Assembly (NCBI GenBank): GCA_012295275.1
Contig: CM022666.1
Span: forward strand, 12,677,157-12,741,156
Direction: 5' to 3'
Source of the DNA: Chrysomallon squamiferum
Taxonomy: Eukaryota; Mollusca; Gastropoda; Neomphalida; Peltospiridae
DNA length: 64,000 bases
The stretch's first letter is position 1. The number at the start of each line of letters is the position of its first letter. The translations under genes and the position numbers were made by a program. Below, in pieces: positions 60,445 to 64,000 of the stretch. The notes beneath the pieces are model-generated. The model searched no databases. It had not been told where the DNA came from and worked only from the letters and a program-made list of their open reading frames with translations.

Positions 60445-61410
60445 TAACAATCATTTATATTGTTCTTGTTGTTATTATTGTTGTTGTTATTGTCATCGCT
60501 GTCGTTGTTGTTTCATACTTGTTTCTTTCTTCCAAAGCTTTAAAAGGGGAAGAAAGATCACTAAACTTATATTGAAATTCTCATTTGCACATTCCAGTTA
60601 TTATTATTATTGTTGTTGTTTTAATAATAATAATATTATCATTATTATTATTTTTATATTAATATTATTATTATTATTATGATTATTATTATTATTATTA
60701 TTATTATTATTTTTATACAGCCTGCATGCATCATAAGAGATTTTTATTTTCTTGTCATACTTTATCATTGAGAAAGATCCTTTGCCAGTATCACATATAA
60801 TGACACTGCTTTAATGATGCAGTGCTTTTACTGTGTTTAGACAATTTTATTAAATGTTATTATCATCTATGAACGAGATGAACTGTTGTTTTTTTCTTAG
60901 ATAATATGCACATGCTATCAAAGGAAACACTATTAAAGAAACACTTCAAGATGGAAACAATTGGTGTTTAAGTTGTCATGTTCAATATATAGAAGTAAAA
61001 CAGTTTCTACTTATAGTTCGACATCTCATTCCAGTTTCTTCCTTTGTTATTTTTCTCTGGGGGGGTTTTCAGAAGATTTTTGTTTTTCTTAGTTATCATT
61101 CTGCATAAATGTTCTCATATGATGAAATATAATGTTGAAATAATTATATTAGGTATTTGACAAAAGCATTTATAGTTTTCATTTTCTTTGTTTTGTGGTT
61201 GTTATTTTGTAAAGAGTTGTTGTTCTTATTAATAACATTATTATTATTTAATTTCGTTTTCTTTTCATTTTTAAGTTGGTTATAGTAATGAAATTTGGTA
61301 GATTTGTTGTTTATTTCTTTAAAGTAAATAAATAAAATAATAATGTTTGTTTGTTTAATCTAGTTTTAATAATTTTAAATGTTGTTTATTCATTGGTCAT
61401 CAAATACTAA

Positions 61411-61497
61411 CACGTATACAAACCAACTCGCACCGAGGCTTCGCCAGAGAGAGCGCGGACCTGTAGCAGGCGTGTTTCGTAACAGCACCTTAATTTT
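61411..61497 (+). repeat. GC-rich ~85 bp repeat R3
   Basis: Close copy of R1, at the corresponding place in S3. Confidence 0.65.
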
Positions 61498-61712
61498 TTG
61501 TTATTATTGTTGTTGTTATTGTCATCGCCGTCGTTGTTGTTTCATACTTGTTTCTTTCTTCCAAACAGAGGATACACCAGTTTTACTAAGTAATGTGTAA
61601 GAAATCAACGTAGTAACTGAAACTGAAAAAAATGTACGTGCTGATCAGGTCTACAAGGACGGATTATGTGACATGATCGTGTGCTTGGTAAGTCTAGCTG
61701 TGATTGGTCCTC

Positions 61713-61794
61713 GTACACGTAACTCCCACCGAGGCGTTATCAGAGAGAGCGCGGACCTGTAGCAGGCGTGTTTCGTGACAGCACCTTAATTTTT
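61713..61794 (+). repeat. GC-rich ~85 bp repeat R4, 5' flank of TNF-like exon
   Basis: Close copy of R2. It ends 60 bp before the first ATG of the TNF-like copy B. An acceptor-like TTTTTTATCACTTACAG at about 61804-61820 stands between, so R4 may form part of an untranslated first exon or the promoter. Confidence 0.5.
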
Positions 61795-61854
61795 AAATTA
61801 TTTTTTTTTATCACTTACAGACTTATAAGCCGAAATTTAAAAAAAACAAGAAAA

Positions 61855-62001
61855 ATGGAGCTAAAAATAATGAGAACTGTAGTTTGTTCCCTGTTGTTTC
61901 TCAACATACTTCTAGCGACTGTTTCGATTGCTTTGAAGGTTGTTATGTATCAAAACCGCGGATCACAGACACAGACAGAGCCTATATTGTGCGAAGAGAA
62001 G
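61855..62001 (+). CDS. TNF-like ligand copy B: alternative first exon 1a
   Basis: 49 codons from ATG 61855 to donor GTGAGT at 62002 (phase 0). Residues 1-7 (MELKIMR) are followed by a hydrophobic segment TVVCSLLFLNILLATVSIAL, then a hydrophilic stretch with CEEK. This is the layout of a type II signal anchor with a short cytoplasmic N-terminus, as in TNF ligands. The link to TNF rests on the following exon, which ends in the same C-x-G-K-x-D-F-K motif as the stalk exon of copy A. Confidence 0.6.
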
Positions 62002-62164
62002 GTGAGTGCAGAAAACAAACTATTAAACGTTGTGTTAGTAACGGGGGCCTGAACAAGGTATTCGTTTTTAAATTTTATATTTCAATTAAGTGTAACTTTC
62101 TCAAGGTATAAAAGCGTTAGTTTGTGTCGTGACAGGAGGATTAATTTTTTGTTTTCTTTTGTAG

Positions 62165-62233
62165 GAAGGGTTACCTGCAAACGAAGAAAAATCAAACAGT
62201 AAATATTGCACTGGAAAGAGCGACTTCAAGGAG
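62165..62233 (+). CDS. TNF-like ligand copy B: stalk exon 2a
   Basis: 69 bp, phase 0 on both sides, between acceptor TTCTTTTGTAG and donor GTATTC. It reads EGLPANEEKSNSKYCTGKSD then FKE. The end aligns with KCIGKCDFKK of the exon at 1-105, with one Cys replaced by Ser. It can splice in phase to a furin-site exon like 2088-2157, expected beyond the window. Confidence 0.6.
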
Positions 62234-62522
62234 GTATTCCTCGTACGTTTTTTTCTTTTGTTTTTTCTTAAGTAGAGATACCTACATTACAGTTACTAAT
62301 GTTCCTAATAAACAGATAAAATTACTATTTATAATAACAAGGTTTGTTATCATCACAAAAACAAGTAATTAATAAACATCAGAATTGTAATAATTAGACT
62401 AAAAACTGCATGCAACAACTACGCGTTTATTAAATTTTGTCCCGAATTGTGTCGCGTAGCATTATTGATGTGAAGCGTCACGTGACTCGTTTAGTGTCCT
62501 ATGTTACTATTTCTCCGCCATA
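62234..62522. other. Spacer between exons 2a and 1b
   Basis: AT-rich DNA with a less AT-rich last 80 bp (GTCGCGTAGC, GTCACGTGACTC at about 62477-62488), possibly a promoter of exon 1b with an E-box-like CACGTG. Confidence 0.4.
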
Positions 62523-62752
62523 ATGCTTACTTCCTACAGAATAAAGGTCTTTGTTTTGATGGTTTTGTGCATCAATATCTTTGGAAGAATTTTGTCTGTT
62601 GTTTTATTTATTTTACTGTCGACAAAACAACAAACGCCTGTAAACTATAATTGCGTATTATGTCAGGAAACTACTGCAGTGTTTTTACAAAAAGGAAGGA
62701 AATTAATCAAACAACTAAATGTATTGGAAAGTGCGATTTCAAGAAGTTTTTT
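62523..62752 (+). pseudogene. TNF-like ligand copy B: first exon 1b, frameshifted
   Basis: From ATG 62523 it encodes a short cytoplasmic start (MLTSYRIK), a long hydrophobic helix (VFVLMVLCINIFGRILSVVL and onward) and NYNCVLCQETTAVF. The rest matches 1-105 at the DNA level (over 95% by eye). A T run at 62682-62686 has five T where copy A has six, which shifts the frame, and the G of the donor GT after AAGAAG is absent. Either change alone would disable exon 1b as built in copy A. It could still be translated as a 79-residue protein. Confidence 0.55.
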
Positions 62753-62766
62753 TTATTTATAAATTG

Positions 62767-62805
<39 letters not shown>

Positions 62806-64000
62806 CATTATTTCCTGTAAAAATAATAAAATCTAAAAATAAAATAATATTAAATTACAAATAACATTAGAAAATAATAATAATTTAAATATGTACTAAG
62901 CAATAGCTTTAGGCTTGGGCGTTTCGTTAGAAATATTAATATAACATTTTATTTTGGTATGATTTATTTTGTACAGCAATGTGTAAAAAGGTCTACATAC
63001 AAACATTAAAATACCACGAGAGCGCGAGAAAGTGAAAAACACTATTTCCATTGTTGTCCTGTAAACATACTGGAATAGCGAATGAAAGGCAATTTGTGAT
63101 AGTAAACTACCGTGCACGTTAATGATGATTTTGAATTGCCAAACAAATTTTAAGACCATTTTTTTTAAAACTCTGTTAATTTTTTTGTTGAAACTGGATG
63201 CATCAGCCGAACATGAATACAAACACTGAAACACAATCACCAGTGTAAATAACGTTCAAGTTTATATTTATTTTTAAATTAAAAAACAGTACCGATTATT
63301 ACAATATATAAATAAATAAAATAGTTTAGTTTTATTCCTCAACATAATTTAGCATTTGAAAAAATCATATGCCTATACCATTGCGAGATACAGTGTCGTA
63401 GATGATTTTAAACGGTAACTGTAAGGTTACAAATATTGCACAGAATATAGACTCGGATAATCCCTGCAAAATATATTGTCACATTTTTCTAATTTTCATT
63501 TGTACTGTTTCCTTCCAAGGCTTCTCTGCACCTGTTACTAAATGTTTTAAACATGTTTTTTTTCATATTAACAATTAAATGTTAACATTCCTTTGAAATT
63601 TATAGATTTTATTAAAAGAGAAACCTTCTTTTCTTATTTATACATTTTTATTAAATGTTTAAGACTTAGTTACTAAATGTTAGTTCTTTTTAATTTTACT
63701 TTTTTTTTTAATTAAATGTCTACCTTTTTAAAGTTCTTTTATTAAGTTGTTTTTAAATGTTAACATTTTTTTTTTTTAAAATTTTTATTAAATATCTACC
63801 TTCCTTCCTTCTTTGTATCTTGTTATTAAATCTTTTATCTTTCTTCCTTCTTTATACCCAGTTATTAAATATTTTCTTTCCTTCCTTCTTTAGATGTTTT
63901 TATGTTTGTTCTTTTCTTCTTGACATCCTTACTGTCACAAGTTAACCTTAATTTCAGTATAGATATTACAGATAGTGTCCTATTTTTGAAAATCATAAAC
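62753..64000 (+). other. Intron of TNF-like gene copy B, homologous to intron of copy A
   Basis: Collinear with 106-1210: (AAT)n at 62767-62804, element E (to about 63248), then the block around ATTTAGCATTTGAAAAAATC and GATACAGTGTCGTAGATGAT, then the pyrimidine-rich minisatellite region. Around 63540-63900 the minisatellite is rearranged compared with copy A: the two blocks are partly merged. The window ends inside it. Confidence 0.65.

Larger units (their letters stand above)
60445..61800. repeat. Partial and rearranged segmental duplication S3
   Basis: 60475-60536 matches the DNA just after R1/R3 (GTCATCGCTGTCGTTGTTGT...CTTCCAA). It then jumps at ~60537 into AGCTTTAAAAGGGGAAGAAA, the mid-3' flank of S1/S2, and runs collinear with S1 to R3 (61411) and R4 (61713). 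It is therefore chimeric: the S1-type ORF and exon are deleted. Confidence 0.65.

Overview
This window is eukaryotic: AT-rich, intron-dense, with long (ATT)n, (GT)n and (GA/CT)n microsatellites, short exons with GT/AG borders, tRNA-derived and other short SINE-like repeats, a non-LTR retrotransposon fragment and hAT-like terminal sequences. There is no operon structure, ribosome binding site or prophage. The style fits a marine invertebrate, most likely a mollusc and possibly a coleoid cephalopod. That placement is an inference from style, not a match.

Left end (1-4750): the 3' part of a TNF-superfamily ligand gene on the plus strand. It has a stalk exon, an exon with two N-glycosylation sequons and an R-S-K-R furin-type site, a short exon opening the TNF homology domain, and a terminal exon carrying the rest of that domain, followed by a poly(A) signal. 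Right end (61.8-64 kb): alternative or duplicated 5' exons of a second copy of this gene and about 1.2 kb of an intron homologous to the left-end intron. The two copies appear to lie about 62.6 kb apart in the same orientation. The THD exons of the second copy would lie just beyond the window.

Region 4.75-15.3 kb: AT-rich DNA with several dispersed repeat families (hAT-like ends, a foldback element with a GA-microsatellite loop, a cluster of TTC-N4-GAA palindromes) and one intact intronless ORF at 11663-12346 for an unrecognised single-pass membrane protein.

Region 15.36-45.97 kb: the dominant feature, a direct tandem array of 12 units of about 2.55 kb. Each unit carries three exon-like segments that together resemble the zinc-finger and conserved NUFIP domain of NUFIP1, fused to a ~0.45 kb element that is also found in the introns of both TNF-like gene copies. 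Frame breaks and missing donors argue for a pseudogenic amplicon. The units fall into two sequence classes (units 2-7 and 8-12), with unit 1 a mosaic.

Region 46-52 kb: possible downstream exons or degraded coding remnants, a tRNA-derived SINE and CT microsatellites. Region 52.2-61.8 kb: a set of segmental duplications (S1, S2 and partial S3) carrying a pair of intact ~95-codon ORFs behind a conserved GC box, an unrecognised exon with a donor in only one copy, four copies of a GC-rich ~85 bp repeat, a minus-strand LINE RNase H fragment, and a palindromic kappa-B-like site upstream of the TNF-like first exon. The linked themes are gene and segment duplication and repeat-mediated rearrangement around TNF-ligand genes.
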